Assembly: GCA_039707655.1 (NCBI GenBank) | Contig: CM077675.1 | Location: 417,879,162 to 417,943,161, forward strand | Direction of reading: 5' to 3' | Source: Elymus sibiricus | Lineage: Eukaryota > Streptophyta > Magnoliopsida > Poales > Poaceae | DNA length: 64,000 nucleotides | Part shown: one piece after another, positions 1-12,451 of the stretch | How positions within the stretch are numbered: the first letter of the stretch is position 1 | Layout of the letters: every line of letters begins with the position of its first letter | Program-made: the position numbers and the translations under genes | The notes under the pieces: generated by a model | What the model was told of the DNA's origin: nothing | Seen by the model: the letters and a program-made list of their open reading frames with translations, nothing else | The model's database searches: none

Positions 1-2372
1 TTTTATTCAGGGATTCAGGTGCTAGTGGTACTAACCGTTATTCAACTGATTGGGATTACTTTGAAATCCTCCTTGGTTACTATGATGATTGCCCTGGCTA
101 GGATGTTGCCCATTGCCATGATTTCCCTGATGTTGAAAACCAGCCCCCGGGCCGCCTTGTGACCCGCCAGGTCCGTGGTGACCTGGGTGTCCTCCACCAT
201 TGCCTCCTGAGTTATTATGGAAAGCCTGGCTTTGGAACTCTTGCATGATATAACAATTCTCCTAAGAGTGGATAGACGGCTTATCTTGGGTACTGTGCTT
301 AGGGCAAGGTGCTTTAAGCGCCTCCTCATAATTGCGAGGTTTATTCCCATTGTAAGCTCCTCCGGGTCGGCCATTGCGGCGCTGATTCTTGAAGCCTGTA
401 TTAGTGTTGGCCACAAAGTCTGACCTGCCGTCCGGCTGCTTCTGCTTATTATTTTGAGCCCCCTGATTACCTCCGGGACCATGTTGACCTTTATACCTCC
501 TTCAGCTTTTTTACCTTTGGTGATCTTGTCCTCATCTGAGCCGGGATCCTTCGTGCTATCCGGCTCAGCATATCTGGTGAGGACGTCCATCAAGTCGCCC
601 ATGTCTTGGACCTTTCGCTTGAGTCGTCCGAGCTTCTGGACCAAAGGCTGGAAGTGGCAGTTCTTCTCCAATATTAGGACTGCCTGAGCTGTCGTGATGC
701 TGTCCGGTGAGTGGATGATTTTTGTGACCCGATGAGTCCAATGGTAAGCCAACTCATCTACTCGTTGAACGCAATGCTGTAGGTCTACTATTGTCATAGG
801 CTTTTGCAGGTTCCTTGGAAATTCTTGATGAATCGCTCTTTTAGCTCGGCCCATGTGTTGATGGAGTTAGGCGGCAAGTTTTTCAACCATGTCCGAGTCG
901 GTCCTTCCAACATCATGGTTACGTATTTAGCACATACATCGTCACTGACATCCAGCATGTCCATTGCCAACTCATAACTTTCAATCCAAGACGACGGCTC
1001 AAGATCTGCCGTGTAGTTAGGCACCTTACAAGGCCCCTTGAAATCTTTGGGCATGCGTTCAGCGCGGAGCGTCGGGGATAAGTATGGTATACCAATCGTC
1101 CTACTGTTGGACCCAGCCCCCAAACTCGTCGGTTGAAGGTGAAGCTGCTAGATCGCCCGTGCTGCCGCTTCCGCTTCTGCCTGTCGTGTGCTTCTTGTAG
1201 CATCCACAACTGCCTGGGCGTCTGATGGCATGGGACGGGTTGGAGAGACCTGAAGCTGCTGTCTTCGCCCACTGCTGGAAACAGCTGGGGACTCCACACG
1301 ATGGCCCTTGCTAGCATAGGGAGTGGAATGCATCCGATCCCGGCTGTATGAATATTGTGCCTATTGTACCACATCAGCCTTTAGCATCTCGATAGCGTTT
1401 CTAGCTTCAACCTCAAGAGGGGAGTTTCCGTTAATAGGCAGTGCTTCCAAATTCCGGGTTGCAGCCAACATGTTGTCAACGGGATTGGAGAAGTGGCCCC
1501 GCGGATCGCCGAGGCGGGGATTGAGCCGGCGGGGGTTGAGCCGGTTCCTCTTGCCGATTCCCGGGTTGTTGAACAATTCCTGGTGTCTGTTGTGGGGTGT
1601 TAAAAAGCTGTTGTGGCTCAAGGTTCGGAGGGAGCCCACGGTGGCGTCTTCTCTCGTAAACCGCTTCTGACGCCTCCCTCTGAACTCCTAACCACCAAGC
1701 CTCGGCCTTAAGGCGCTCCGTCTCTTCATGTATGCGAGCCTGCAACTCTGCCATTCGCGCGTTTTCAGCATCAATTTCCTTCTATACCTCAACTATCTGA
1801 CTACGCAATTTGGTTAGCTCCAAATTGCGCTCTTCCTGATTTTCTGCAGTGACTGGGGTATCCACGAGTTTTGCCATCTCGGCCATGAGATCAGTCATGG
1901 CTTGAGCCAGCGATTTAGTTGACCCGCCTGAACCTCCAGCAGCGGCTGGATCTGGGACTGTCGTAGCCCCTGCCATGTAGACGGTGACTTGTCAAGGTGA
2001 CTCATTGTACTCCTCTGGGGCTTCGGTATCCAGTGAGCCCCCAAGCCCACCATCATAAAGAGGGCAGATCGACTCCGTGTCTCTTGTGGATAATGCGTTG
2101 TCTGAGTTGACGAGGATGTCGCCGCTGGAGGCCGGTTCATCCGAAAGGCTGATTCCGTGCGTGAAGCCGACGAATACGTGACGAAGGCCGCCCAGGAATT
2201 GACTGGATTGGATACTCCGAGCTGGCTCGTCGGTGTTGATGTAGATGTCCGACTCAGAGGTCTCTAAACCAATCTCTCCCATGGGACCTCGAAGCTCACC
2301 CCCGATCGGGTCAGCTTTGATGCTCCAAGCCGGGTTGATGACGTAGATCTTGTCGCGGCGGCTCTTGACCAT
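1..2372 (-). pseudogene. Decayed gag of the left-edge Gypsy element
   Basis: The frame opens with ATG at 2372-2370, 69 bases inside the primer-binding site, and stays in one frame to about 1476. It is broken by TGA at 1992-1994 and TAG at 1782-1784, both explained by C to T changes (CGA and CAG). The 1754-1476 part is charged and helix-prone and leads into a Pro/Gln-rich linker. After a frame change, 1123-794 holds a retrotransposon gag capsid core with TWLKNLPPNSI and FQGTCK. Another frame change follows, with more gag to 42 and a Gly/His/Asn-rich tail. A Cys-His-rich stretch near 250-310 may be a nucleic-acid-binding knuckle. The product would be a structural capsid protein; this copy cannot make it. 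Confidence 0.8.
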
Positions 2373-2440
2373 CTAATTAACCGCAAACTTCCCAAATCCT
2401 GGTTGGATTCCCTTCGAAAACTCAACTCCATCGGGCGAGG

Positions 2441-2458
2441 GCCCCATGGTGGGCGCCA
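2441..2458 (-). other. Primer-binding site, tRNA-Lys type
   Basis: On the minus strand these 18 bases read TGGCGCCCACCATGGGGC. They differ at one base from the site at 58809-58826 and are complementary to the 3' end of plant tRNA-Lys as I remember it. The site lies two bases inside the LTR, where minus-strand DNA synthesis would start. Confidence 0.75.
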
Positions 2459-2460
2459 AC

Positions 2461-3012
2461 TGTCGTGGTTTTGTCAACCCGGCAGATGTCCTCGTAACAA
2501 GACTTAGGTGTGAGGCCATCGCCGCTAGGTGGCGACTCGAAGGGGTTGAACGAGAGAGAGTCGGGTTTACCCAGGTTCGGCCCCTCCTATGGAGGTAATA
2601 GCCTACGTCCTGCTTTGTGTGTATTTGATGGGTAGATCTCGATTACAAGGGTGCGGAATCGCTAACCTAGCTATCGAGAGGTTGTAACTTAAGGCTTTCG
2701 GGCCCTAAGGACCTGCCTTTATATACAGGTCAAGTCCTAGGGTTTACAATAAAGTCCAGGTCATATCATGACCCGTGACCTACGACATCTCTAACTTGTC
2801 TTGCATCTTAAGGAAACTCAACCAGCGTCCTCAGTTTCATGGGCTTTGAGCTGCCGTCTTCAGGTGTTGGGCCGTCTGGCGACTCGAGTCAGCCACCGCC
2901 TCGTTTGTCTTCGTCTTCACGATACGGGCCATCTTAAGCTTGATTGTAGAGCCGTTGATATGTTAACCCGGCCCAGTGTGGCGGGTTATATCGTGGAGTT
3001 ATATCCCCGACA
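2461..3012 (-). repeat. 5' LTR of the left-edge Gypsy element
   Basis: The 552-bp LTR is bounded by TGTCG at 2461 and its inverse CGACA ending at 3012, next to a primer-binding site at the inner edge. The inner sequence resembles a promoter-bearing LTR, with TATATA-like sequence near 2720. A shorter LTR fragment with the same layout lies at 55760-56200. No second LTR is inside the window. Confidence 0.85.
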
Positions 3013-3596
3013 GTAGGGTACTTGACTTTTCCACACAAGACTTCAACATCTCGAACAATCCCAAGTAGTGAAATAGTATTTCCATTTGCAGTTTAATAGT
3101 AACATCAATGTCTTCAATCTCAAAGGGTGCTATATCATTCATAATTTCTTGATATAAAGTAAAAGGAATATCACTAACACTAGCACCCGTATCACATAAG
3201 ACATGACAACAATGATCTCAAATTTTAACAGAAACAACAAGCATGCCAACAACTGGTTTGTTCTTATCTAACACATCATGTTCGTTTCTAGCAAGTTTTG
3301 CGATCCTAGCAGCCTCACCGCGGAAGTAAATAACATGCACATCAATATTATCAACCAAGAGATCTTTAACCACATCAATATTAGGTTCTACATTTATTTG
3401 TTCAGAAGGTTTGGGTGTTCTAACATTACTTTTATTAACCACAATTATAGCTTTAGCACGTTCCTTAATCCTAACAGGAAAACTTGTTTTCTCAATATAA
3501 GAAGTGGGCACAACTGGATCAACATTATAAATAATTGTTCAATCTTTAGCAATAATAGGTTTCTCTAACAATTCTTCAATGGGTGGATAATATTTA
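3013..3596 (-). pseudogene. Gypsy protease region, fragment (left part)
   Basis: Minus-strand translation from 3511 to about 3040 gives a linker followed by an aspartic protease core with CDTGAS (about 3180-3200), the active-site signature of retroelement proteases. A stop interrupts the frame just before the core at about 3218. The fragment ends at 3596, where the Angela-like element begins, and continues at 16600 on the other side with the same strand and gag order. It is cut on the left by the element ending at 3012. LTR type and the tRNA-Asp-like primer site put it with the Gypsy element at 36749-45048. Confidence 0.8.
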
Positions 3597-5367
3597 TGTT
3601 GGGGAACGTTGCATGGGAAACAAAAATTTCCTACGCTCACCAAGATCAATCTAGGAGATGAACATCTACGAGAGAGATTGCATTTACATACCCTTGTAGA
3701 TAGCTAAGCGAAAGCGTTAAGAAACGCGGTTGATGTAGTCGAACGTCTTCATGATCCAATCACGATCCGTCCCGATCTAGCGCCGAACGGACGGCACCTC
3801 CGCGTTCAGCACACGTACAGCTCGATGACATTCTCCGCCTCTTTGATCCAGCAAGCGAGGGCGGAGAGGTAGATGAGATCTCCAGCAGCACGACGGCATG
3901 GTGGCGGTGGTGGTGGAGCTGTTCCTGCAGGGCTTTGCCAAGCACTACCGAAATCGATGTAAAGGAGAACTAATCTAGAGGGAGAGAGCGAGGGTTGCAT
4001 CGTGTCTTAGGGTGCGGCTGCCCTCCCCCTCCCTCTCTATTTATAGGAGGAAGGGGTAGGTGGGGTGCAGCCCTAGCCCCTCCTCCAAGGAGGGGTTCGG
4101 CCGAAGTGCGGGGGAGGAGTCCTCCTCCCACAAGGGAGGTGGGAACCCTAGGGAGGAGTCCCTCCCCTCCAAGGCACCTCCACCTTTTTTACTTTGGCCG
4201 CATGGGCCCTTATGGGGCTGGCTGCCCAGCCCACCAGGGGCTGGTGCGCCACCTCTTGGGCCCATGTGGCCCCCCGGGGTGGGTGGGCCCCTCCCGGTGG
4301 ACCCCCGGAACCCTCTCGGCACTCCCGATACACTACCGGAAACACCCGAAACTTTTCCGGAACCCGAATAGCACTTTCCTATATAAAAATCTTTACCTCA
4401 GGACCATTCCGGAACTCCTCGTGACGTCCGGGATCTCATCCAGGACTCCGAACAACCTTTGGTTGCCAACAAATACATCTCAACAATACCAAATCGTCAC
4501 CGAACGTTAAGTGTGCAGACCCTGCGGGTTCGAGAACTATGCAGACATGACCGAGATACCTCTCTGGTCAATAACCAATAGCGGGACCTGGATGCCCATA
4601 TTGGTTCCTATATATTCTACAAAGATCTTTATCGGTCGAACCTTGATGTCAAGGATTCAGTCAATCCCGTATGCAGTTCCCTTTATTCATCGGTATGTTA
4701 CTTGCCCGAGATTCGATCGTCGGTATCTCTATACCTAGTTCAATCTCGTTACCAGCAAGTCTCTTTACTCGTTCTATAATACAAGATCCTGTGGCTAACT
4801 CCTTAGTCACTTTGCTTGCAAGCTCATTATGATGTTGTATTACTGAGTGGGCCCTGAGATACCTCTCCGTCATACGGAGTAACAAATCCCAGTCTTGATC
4901 CATGCCAACTCAATAGACACCCTCGGAGATACATGTAGAGCATCTTTATAGTCACCCAGTTACGTTGCGACGTTTGATACACACAAGGTACTCCTCCTGT
5001 GTCAGTGAGTTGCATGATCTCATGGTCATAGGAACAGATACTTGACATGCAGAAAACAATATCAGTAAACTTGACACGATCATATGCTACGTTCATAGTT
5101 TGGCTCTTGTCCATCACATCATTCTCCTAATGATGAGATCCCGTTATCAAGTGACAACTCATGTCTATGGCCAGGAAATCTTGACCATCTTTGATCAACG
5201 AGCTAGTCCTGTAGAGGCCCACTAGGGACACAGTGTTGTCTATGTATCCACACATGTATTTGAGTTTCCTATAAATACAATTATAGCATGGACAATAAAT
5301 GATTATCATGAACAACGAAATATAATAATGATCACTTTATTATTGCCTCTAGGGCATATTTCCAACA
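3597..5367 (-). repeat. 3' LTR of the Angela-like element
   Basis: A 1771-bp LTR begins TGTTGGGG and ends CCAACA on the plus strand. It is highly similar to 14864-16594 over its whole length. The main difference is about 40 bases near 5130-5175 that are absent from the other LTR. It lies downstream of RNase H on the minus strand, so it is the 3' LTR. Confidence 0.93.
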
Positions 5368-5384
5368 GTCTCCCACTTGCACTA
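5368..5384 (-). other. Polypurine tract of the Angela-like element
   Basis: On the minus strand this reads TAGTGCAAGTGGGAGAC directly before the LTR. It is the purine-rich primer for plus-strand DNA synthesis and fixes the LTR as the 3' one. Confidence 0.75.
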
Positions 5385-5417
5385 GAGTCAATAATCTAGC
5401 TCACATCACTATGTGAT

Positions 5418-6746
5418 TTACATTGTAATGAATCTAACACCCATACAGTTCTGGTGTTTATCATGCTTTGCTCGTGGAAGAGGCTTAGTCAACGGGTCTG
5501 CGACACTCAGATCCGTGTGCACTTTGCAAATATTTATGTCCTCCTCTTTGATGTAATCGTGGATGGAATTGAAGCGTCGCTTTATGTGTATGGTCCTCTT
5601 GTGAAACCTTGGTTCCTTGGCTAGAGCAATGGCACCAGTGTTGTCACAAAATAGAGTCATTGGGTCCATTGCACTGGGCACAACTCCAAGATCTGTCATG
5701 AATTGCTTCATCCAGACACCTTCCTTTGTTGCCTCCGAGGCAGCTATGTACTCCGCTTCGCATGTAGAATCAGCTACCATGCTTTGCTAGGAACTGCACC
5801 AGCTTACCGCTCCACCATTGAGAATAAATACGTATCTGGTTTGAGACTTAGAGTCATCCGGATCAGTGTCAAAGCTTGCAACGACGTAACCCTTTACGAC
5901 GAGCTATTGATCACCTCCACAAACGAGAAACATTTCCTTAGTACTTTTCAGGTACTTAAGGATATTCTTGACCGCCGTCCAGTGTTCCATCGCTGGATCA
6001 CTTTGAAACCTTCCGGCCATACTTAAGGCAAGGCTGACATCTGGTCTTGTGCACAGCATTGCATACATGATAAAGCCTATGGCAGAAGCATAGGGGATGA
6101 CACTCATCTTTTCTCTATCCTCTGCAGTCACTGGGCACTGAGTCTTACTCAACTTTAAACCTTGCAATACAGGCAAGAACCCCTTCTTGGATTGATCCAT
6201 TTTGAACTTCTTCAAAACTTTATCAAGGTATGTGCTCTGTGAAAGTCCTATTAAGCGTCTTGATCTATATCTATAGATCTTGATGCCTAATATGAAAGCA
6301 GCTTCTCCTAGGTCCTTCATTGAAAAACTCTTGTTCAAATATTCCTTCACGCTTTCCATAAATTCTATATTGTTTCCAATCAGCAATATGTCATCCACAT
6401 ATAATATTAGAAACGCTATAGAGCTCCCACTCACTTTCTTCTAAATACAAGCTTCTCCATAAACTTGTATAAACCCAAACGCTTTGATCACCTCATCAAA
6501 GTGAAGATTCCAACTCCGAGATGCTTGCACCAGTCCATAAATGGATCACTGGAGTTTGCAAACTTTGTCAGCATTCTCTGGATCGACAAAACCTTCTGGT
6601 TGCATCATATACAACTCTTCCTTAAGGAAACCGTTAAGGAACGCCGTTTTGACATCCATCTTCCAAATTTCATAATCGAAAAATGCAGCTATTGCTAACA
6701 TGATTCTTACAGACTTAAGCATCGCCACGGGTGAGAAAGTCTCATC
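5418..6746 (-). pseudogene. Copia RT (C-terminal part) and RNase H
   Basis: Reading the minus strand from 6746 downward, the frame enters Copia RT at DETFSPVAML, passes a KMDVKTAFLNG block (6680-6640), a YVDD-type active site (about 6400-6380), and reaches RNase H with ADSTCEAEYIA (about 5775-5740) and a CDNTGAIAL block. Stops at about 5904 and near 6435 and a frame change break the ORF. It is the 3' half of the pol gene; the 5' half of RT lies beyond the insertion at 10935. It would copy RNA to DNA and remove the RNA strand; as written it is inactive. Confidence 0.88.
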
Positions 6747-6751
6747 GTAGT

Positions 6752-9700
6752 TGTGATGCCCCCGATCTCGACCGTACGCTAATCAAACACGCAATGCGTA
6801 CGACCAAGATTAGGGACTCACTGATTGATATCACAACACAACACTAGATACAAATTAAAGTCATACAGCTTCATATTACAAGCCAGGGGCCTCGAGGGCT
6901 CGAATACAAAGCTCGACAAAGCATGAGTCAGCGGTAGCAAATAATATCTTAGTACAGACATAAGTTAGACAAGTTTTGCCTTAAGAAGGCTAGCACAAAC
7001 ATAAGCAGCAGGTCGAAAGAGGCGAGGCCTCCTGCCTGGGAACCTCCTAACTACTCCTGAGCGTCGGCACTCTCCACGTAGTAGTAGGCTCCAGCAGGGG
7101 TGTAGTAGTCGTCTCAGGCGTACTCCATCTCCTGGACTCCATCGTCTGAACGCGGCAGCGTATCGAGGGGGGAAAGAGGAAGCAAAGCAGCGGTGAGTAC
7201 TCATCCAAAGTACTCGCAAACTGACATCAGAACTATGCTAAGTATGCATCATTATCAAGGGGAGGGGTTATATCTGGACTGACTGCAGAAAGCAAGAATA
7301 GGGAGAAGGCCTAGTCCTATCGAAGACTAGCATCTTCAGCATCTTGCGGCATTAGAAGAGAGTAGACTGGTATCTCGTATATAGTCATATTATTGTAGCA
7401 ATTTTATTAAGTAACCACGCCCAGAGATTCTTCCTCGACTCCCTACGAGGAAGCAATCTCGGAGCCACATTCATTTCAAATTTAAATCACAGTTATAGTT
7501 GTATAAGGTCAAGGTACAACTCCAAGTCGTCCTGTTACCGTGGACACGGCTATTCGAATAGATTATTCATCCCTGCAGGGGTGCACCGCATTTCCAACAC
7601 GCCTGATCACCTCCGGCCGGACACACTTTCCTGGGTCATGCCCGGCCTCGGGATAGCAGCACGTCGTCGCCCCACCTAGGCTCAACGAAGAGGCCAGCCC
7701 GCCGGTCTAAATCCTAAGCACAATTGGGTCGTGGGCCCACTTGCCCTCTGCGCTCCTGCACGATGCGTGGGCGGCCGGAAGCAGACCTAGTACACTCCAG
7801 TCCAAGAGCTGCACCGTCCAGTCCAATCCGGCGCGCGCCGCTCCATTGCTGACGTCCGAAGAGCTTTGGCTGATACAACGACGCTGAGTACCCATAACTT
7901 CTCCCACGCGATGGTTTGGTGCGTAAAAAGGCCAACGACCCAACTCAGATCAAATACCCAACCCATTAGCATTTTATTAATGCGGGGAAAGCGCGACCCA
8001 TGAAGTGCGGTCCGTCGCCCCGCCTCAAGGATGTGTGGCAAGGCCCTCTCCTGCCAGTCCACGCCTCAACATAATCCTTTGGATGCCTTACCGGCACATC
8101 CCACCACATCTCACACACGGGTACCCTTGGGGCCGACCCGTCTCAAGACTGTCGGGAACTCAGGTCCACCTCAACCAGGGTGGTACCGCCTGTCCCTCCA
8201 GTCCTGTCTTCCACATGTAAACAATGTCAAGTTAAAGAACTGTGTGTTTATACACCAAGTGGATATCCGAGGAATCACCCTCGATGGATCCCACTCGAGG
8301 TATGTGTATGGCAAGAGTCGCTATCGATAAATGGGAAGGAGGAATCACCCTCGATACCCATGACCGATTAGCTACGCTACAGAATTAACATCATGAGTAC
8401 TTCACGAGGTGCCACCCTCGGTACTCAATAGTAGCTCTGCACAGTCGTACAATTAAGGGGTGTGCGGTGATGTGAGGGGCCTGGCTTGTCGGTCGGTTGA
8501 CCGAGTCTTCGAGTCGTCGAGTCGTCGATGAAGAAGCAGGGGCAACTGGGACTAAGGGGTCACTGGGGATTCACTGATCAACCTATACTAAGCAGTTGAT
8601 ATGATTGCAGGTATAGTATCAGTTTATCAAAAGCAGGCTATGCATCAGAAATAGGAGCTAGCTAATACAGTAGCAAAATCTAATGCAAGAATGAGAGGGA
8701 AGAAATGGGCGATATCGGAATGCTCAAGGGGGGTTGCTTGCCTTGCTGCTCTGCGGCAAAAGGGCTGATCGTCAACGGCGTAGTCGTACCCGGCAGCACC
8801 ATCAGTCTCGGGGTCTACCGGAGAGAAGAGGGGGGAAGAAACAATAAATATAAAGCAGACAAATGCATCACGATGCATGACATGGCAATATGCAGGGCTA
8901 GGCATGCACAAACGCAGTACTACACGTCGCAGACGGGTCGGAAGAATATCTGACGATATTTCCCGGGTCTTTGGATTTATCGGACAGATGATCTGGAGGG
9001 GGAAAGTTCCATGTCCATCACGCTAGGAGCATCTGACAGATGAACGGACAGCGTATTCGGATTTGTGAGATTTTTCTGATCAACTTTCATGTATAAATTA
9101 TTTTCATCCGAGTTACGGATTATTTTGTATTAATTTTTAAAGTTTTATTAATATTCAGAAATTAAAATAGATTATTTCAAATTTAATAAACAGAATTATG
9201 ACGTCGGCATGATGTCATGCTGACATCAGCAGTCAACAGGGTTTGACTAGTCAAACTGACCAGTGGGCCCCACATGTCATTGACACAGTTTTAATTAGGT
9301 TTAGTAATTAATTAAACAGATTAATTAGGGGGTGGGACCCACCTGTCATTCTTTGTTTAGTTTTAATTCAATATCAGAATTAATTAATCCATTTTAATTA
9401 GCCTAATTGGGTTGGGCCCACTTGTGATCCACTGTTAAGTTAACAGAGAGATTAACTAGTCTAATTAATCATTAACATCTAATTGATTAATTAATTAATT
9501 AATTAATTAATTTATTAATTAACCTTTTTATATATTTTTATTAATTCCTCTTTTTTTAAGGTTTAGGGGGCGGTGGTCCCCCGTGGTCAGTGGGTCAGGG
9601 GGGTTAGTGGGGTGGTTAATTCCCCACTAACCAGATCGGCGCTGGGGGGCACAACCCGCGGTGGCCCACGGTGGCCGGCACTGGCCAGCGGCCGGTGGTG

Positions 9701-10929
9701 GCCTGCGGTCGTGGGGGGGGGGGCGAGGCGCGGCGAGTGCGGTCAGCGGGCGGCCGGGGGCGCAGGCCGGCAGGTGAGGGCGGCGGCGGGAGGCACAGAG
9801 GGGACCTGCGGGGCGTGCGGGCGCGGCCGGGGCTGGCAAGCGGGGCAGAGGCGGGCACGCGGCGACCGGGGCGCGTGCGGGGAATAGCGGCGGCCAGGGC
9901 GCGCGGGCGCGGCGACGCAACGCGGGGTGAGGGGAGGGGCGCGACGGTGTGGCCACGGGCGTGCGGTGCTGGACAGGAGGCGAGCGGGAGCCACGGGCGG
10001 CGAAAGGCGGCGGAGACCGCGCGGCGGTGGTGGGGGGGGCACGCGGCGGTGCGCCGAGGGGAAAGGAGAGGAGGGGGCTCACAATGGCCGTGGAGGGGAA
10101 AGGCAGGCGGCGCGAGGAAGGGTGACGGGAGTGTTCCGGCGACGGGGAGATGACGAGGCGAAGAGGACCGGGGCGACGGGAGGCGACCAGGCGCCGACGA
10201 GGGACGGCGGGGTGACGACGGGGCGTCGGCGACGGCGGCGTGGGGTCGGGTCCCGATCCAGATCGGGACCGAGAGGGGGGGAGGAGGTCGTGGGCGAGGT
10301 GGGGGAGAAGTGAGGCGACGGGGTGGTGAGTGGGGGGGCTGGGGTGACCTAGGCGCCGGGGTGGGCCGTGTGGGGTAGGTGGGCCGGCCAGTTGGGCTGG
10401 CCCAAGGGGGAGGGGTTATTTTCCTTTTTTTGTTTTGTTTTTTTTTTGTTTTCTTTTCTGTTTTTATTTGTTTTAGCTTACAAATCCACTTATTAAAATA
10501 TGCCACATGGCCCAATTATTTGTAGTAATATTTTTGGTACTGCCACCATGAGGTTTGGGAAAATTTTCAGAACATTGAAACCTATATAAATCAAAGGCCA
10601 ATTAAATAATTGATACGCCTCTGCTAAAAAAATGTTTTAGTGGCACCTAAGCGATTGATAAAAGTTGCTTTCAATTTTATAATAGTTTTAGGGAATATTT
10701 GCAACCCAAGCAAGATTTTTCTTTACAGATTTGCAAAACTTTTAAATCCATTTTTTTAAATGAATTTAAATTGCGATAAAAATTGAATTAAGGACCGATT
10801 TCAACGGTGATCAAACTTGGATTAGCAAAAATAGTTAAGCTTGATCAAGATCATTACTATAGCTTAATTACACTGATTACTGTAGCTTGATTACAGAGTC
10901 TACTGTAGCACTTAATCCAGGGCGACACA
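6752..10929. mobile_element. 4.2-kb TG...CA insertion, probable Sukkula-like solo LTR
   Basis: A 4178-bp block starting TGTGATGCCCCC and ending GCGACACA is flanked by the perfect 5-bp duplication GTAGT (6747-6751 and 10930-10934). It interrupts Copia RT exactly between GVDY and DETFSPVAM. I see no internal direct repeat that would be a pair of LTRs and no credible ORF. The GC-rich part at 9560-10400 produces long spurious frames. TG...CA ends with a 5-bp duplication and no coding content fit a solo LTR. Known Triticeae LARD elements (Sukkula) have LTRs of four to five kb and many solo LTRs. The alternative is an unclassified TIR element, since the ends share TGTGNNGCCC. Orientation is not determined. 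Confidence 0.6.
9481..9531. repeat. AT-rich microsatellite (ATTA)n
   Basis: About a dozen units of a TTAA/ATTA tetranucleotide lie inside the 4.2-kb solo-LTR-like block, after a long AT-rich tract starting near 9110. It separates that tract from the GC-rich part at 9560-10400. Confidence 0.8.
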
Positions 10930-12430
10930 GTAGTCAACTCCTTGAACTTGTGAAAAACCCTTTGCCACAAGTCGAGCTTTATAGATGGTGACATTACCAT
11001 CCGCGTCCGTCTTCTTCTTAAAGATCCATTTATTCTGAATAGCCTTTCGCCCTTCAGGTAATACTTCCAAAGTCCACTCTTTGTTTTCATACATGGGTCC
11101 CATCTAGGATTTCATGGCCTCTAACCATTTGTCGGAATCCGGGCCCACCATCGCTTCTCCATAGCTCGTAGGTTCATCATTGTATAACAACATGACCTCT
11201 AAGACAGGGTTACCGTACCATTCAGGAGCAGTACGTGTCCTTGTCGACCTACGAGGTTCGATAGTAACTTGATCCAAAGCTTCATGATCACCATCATTAA
11301 CTTCCTCTTCAACCGACGTAGGCTCCACAGAAACATCTTTCTGCGCTGCGCTGCTCTCTGGTTGAAGCAAAGGTTCAACAACCTCATCAAGTTCTATCTT
11401 CCTCCCACTCAATTCTTTCGAGAGAAACTCTTTCTCGGGAAATGATCCGTTTTTAGCGAGAAACACTTTGCCTTCGGATCTAAGATAGAAGGTGTACCCA
11501 ACCATCTCTTTTGTGTATCCTATGAAGACGCATTTGTCCGCTTTGGGTTCGAGCTTTTCTGGCTGAAGCCTTTTGACATAAGCATCGCATCCCCAAACTT
11601 TAAGAAACGACAACTTTGGTTTCTTGCCAAACCACAGTTCATACGGCGTTGTCACAACGGATTTAGATGGTGCCCTATTTAAAGTGAATGCAGCTGTCTC
11701 TAACGCATAATCCCAAAATGATAGTGGCAAATCGGCAAGAGACATCATAGAACACACCATATCCAATAAGGTTCGATTACGACGTTCAGACACACCATTG
11801 CGCTGTGGTGTTCCAGATGGCATCAACTGTGAAACAATTCCACATTGTCTTAAGTGATTGCCAAACTCATAACTCAGATATTCTCCTCCTCGATCAGATC
11901 CTAGGAATTTAATCCTCTTGTTACGATGATTCTCAACTTCACTCTAAAATTGCTTGAACTTTTCAAATGTTTCAGACTTGTGTTTCATTTAAGTAAATAT
12001 ACCCATATCTACTTAAGTCATCGGTGAAGGTGAGAAAGTAACGATATCCACCGCGCGCCTCAATGCTCATCGGACCGCACACATCAGTATGTATGATTTC
12101 CAACAAGTCACTTGCCCGTTCCATTGTTCCAGAGAACGGGGTTTTAGTCATCTTGCCCATGAGGCATGGTTCACATGTGTCAAGTGATTCAAAATCAAGT
12201 GACTCCAAAAGTCCATCAGCATGGAGCTTCTTCAAGCGTTTTACACCAATATGACCTAAGCGGCAGTGCCACAAGAAAGTGGTACTATCATTATCAACTC
12301 TACATCTTTTGGCATCAATGTTATGAACATGTGTATCATCACTATCGAGATTCAATAAGAATAAACCCCTCACATTGGGTGCATGACCATAAAAGATATT
12401 ACCCATATAAATAGAACAACCATTATTCTC
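10930..12430 (-). pseudogene. Copia integrase and N-terminal RT
   Basis: The minus strand from 12430 downward has the GAG-pre-integrase zinc-binding block (FLWHCRLGHIG, CEPCLMGKM near 12330-12160), the start of the integrase core (HTDVCGP, FTDDLSRYGY), a stop near 11985, then the core end (PQRNGVSERRNRTLLDM at 11805-11750). The linker follows, then the start of RT (EWTLEVLPEGRKAIQNKW, KARLVAKGF at 11080-10940). RT stops at the insertion and resumes at 6746. The product would integrate and copy the element. Stops and at least one frame change make it a pseudogene. Confidence 0.87.
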
Positions 12431-12451
12431 TGATTTAAATGAGTAGCCGTG

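Larger units (their letters stand above)
1..3012 (-). mobile_element. Gypsy LTR retrotransposon (Tat-like), 5' part only
   Basis: This is the 5' end of a minus-strand LTR retrotransposon that continues left out of the window. In minus orientation it reads LTR (3012-2461), primer-binding site (2458-2441), then a gag frame starting at 2372. The gag capsid region resembles that of the plus-strand element at 58219-64000, and both use a tRNA-Lys-type primer site, so I place it in the Tat side of Ty3/Gypsy. It lies inside another minus-strand Gypsy element whose protease region resumes at 3013. The expected 5-bp duplication would be GTAGG at 3013-3017, but the partner is off the window. The coding part is decayed. 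Confidence 0.85.

Noticed and set aside
4041..4510. Proline/glycine-rich ORFs up to 171 codons, repeated at 15330-15848
   Set aside because: They sit at equivalent places in the two LTRs of the Angela-like element and are not a gene.
9616..10515. 299-codon minus-strand ORF and overlapping frames of 100-160 codons
   Set aside because: They lie in a GC-rich, low-complexity part of the solo-LTR-like block; Pro/Arg/Ser-rich translations in several frames at once show absence of stops due to composition, and there is no domain.
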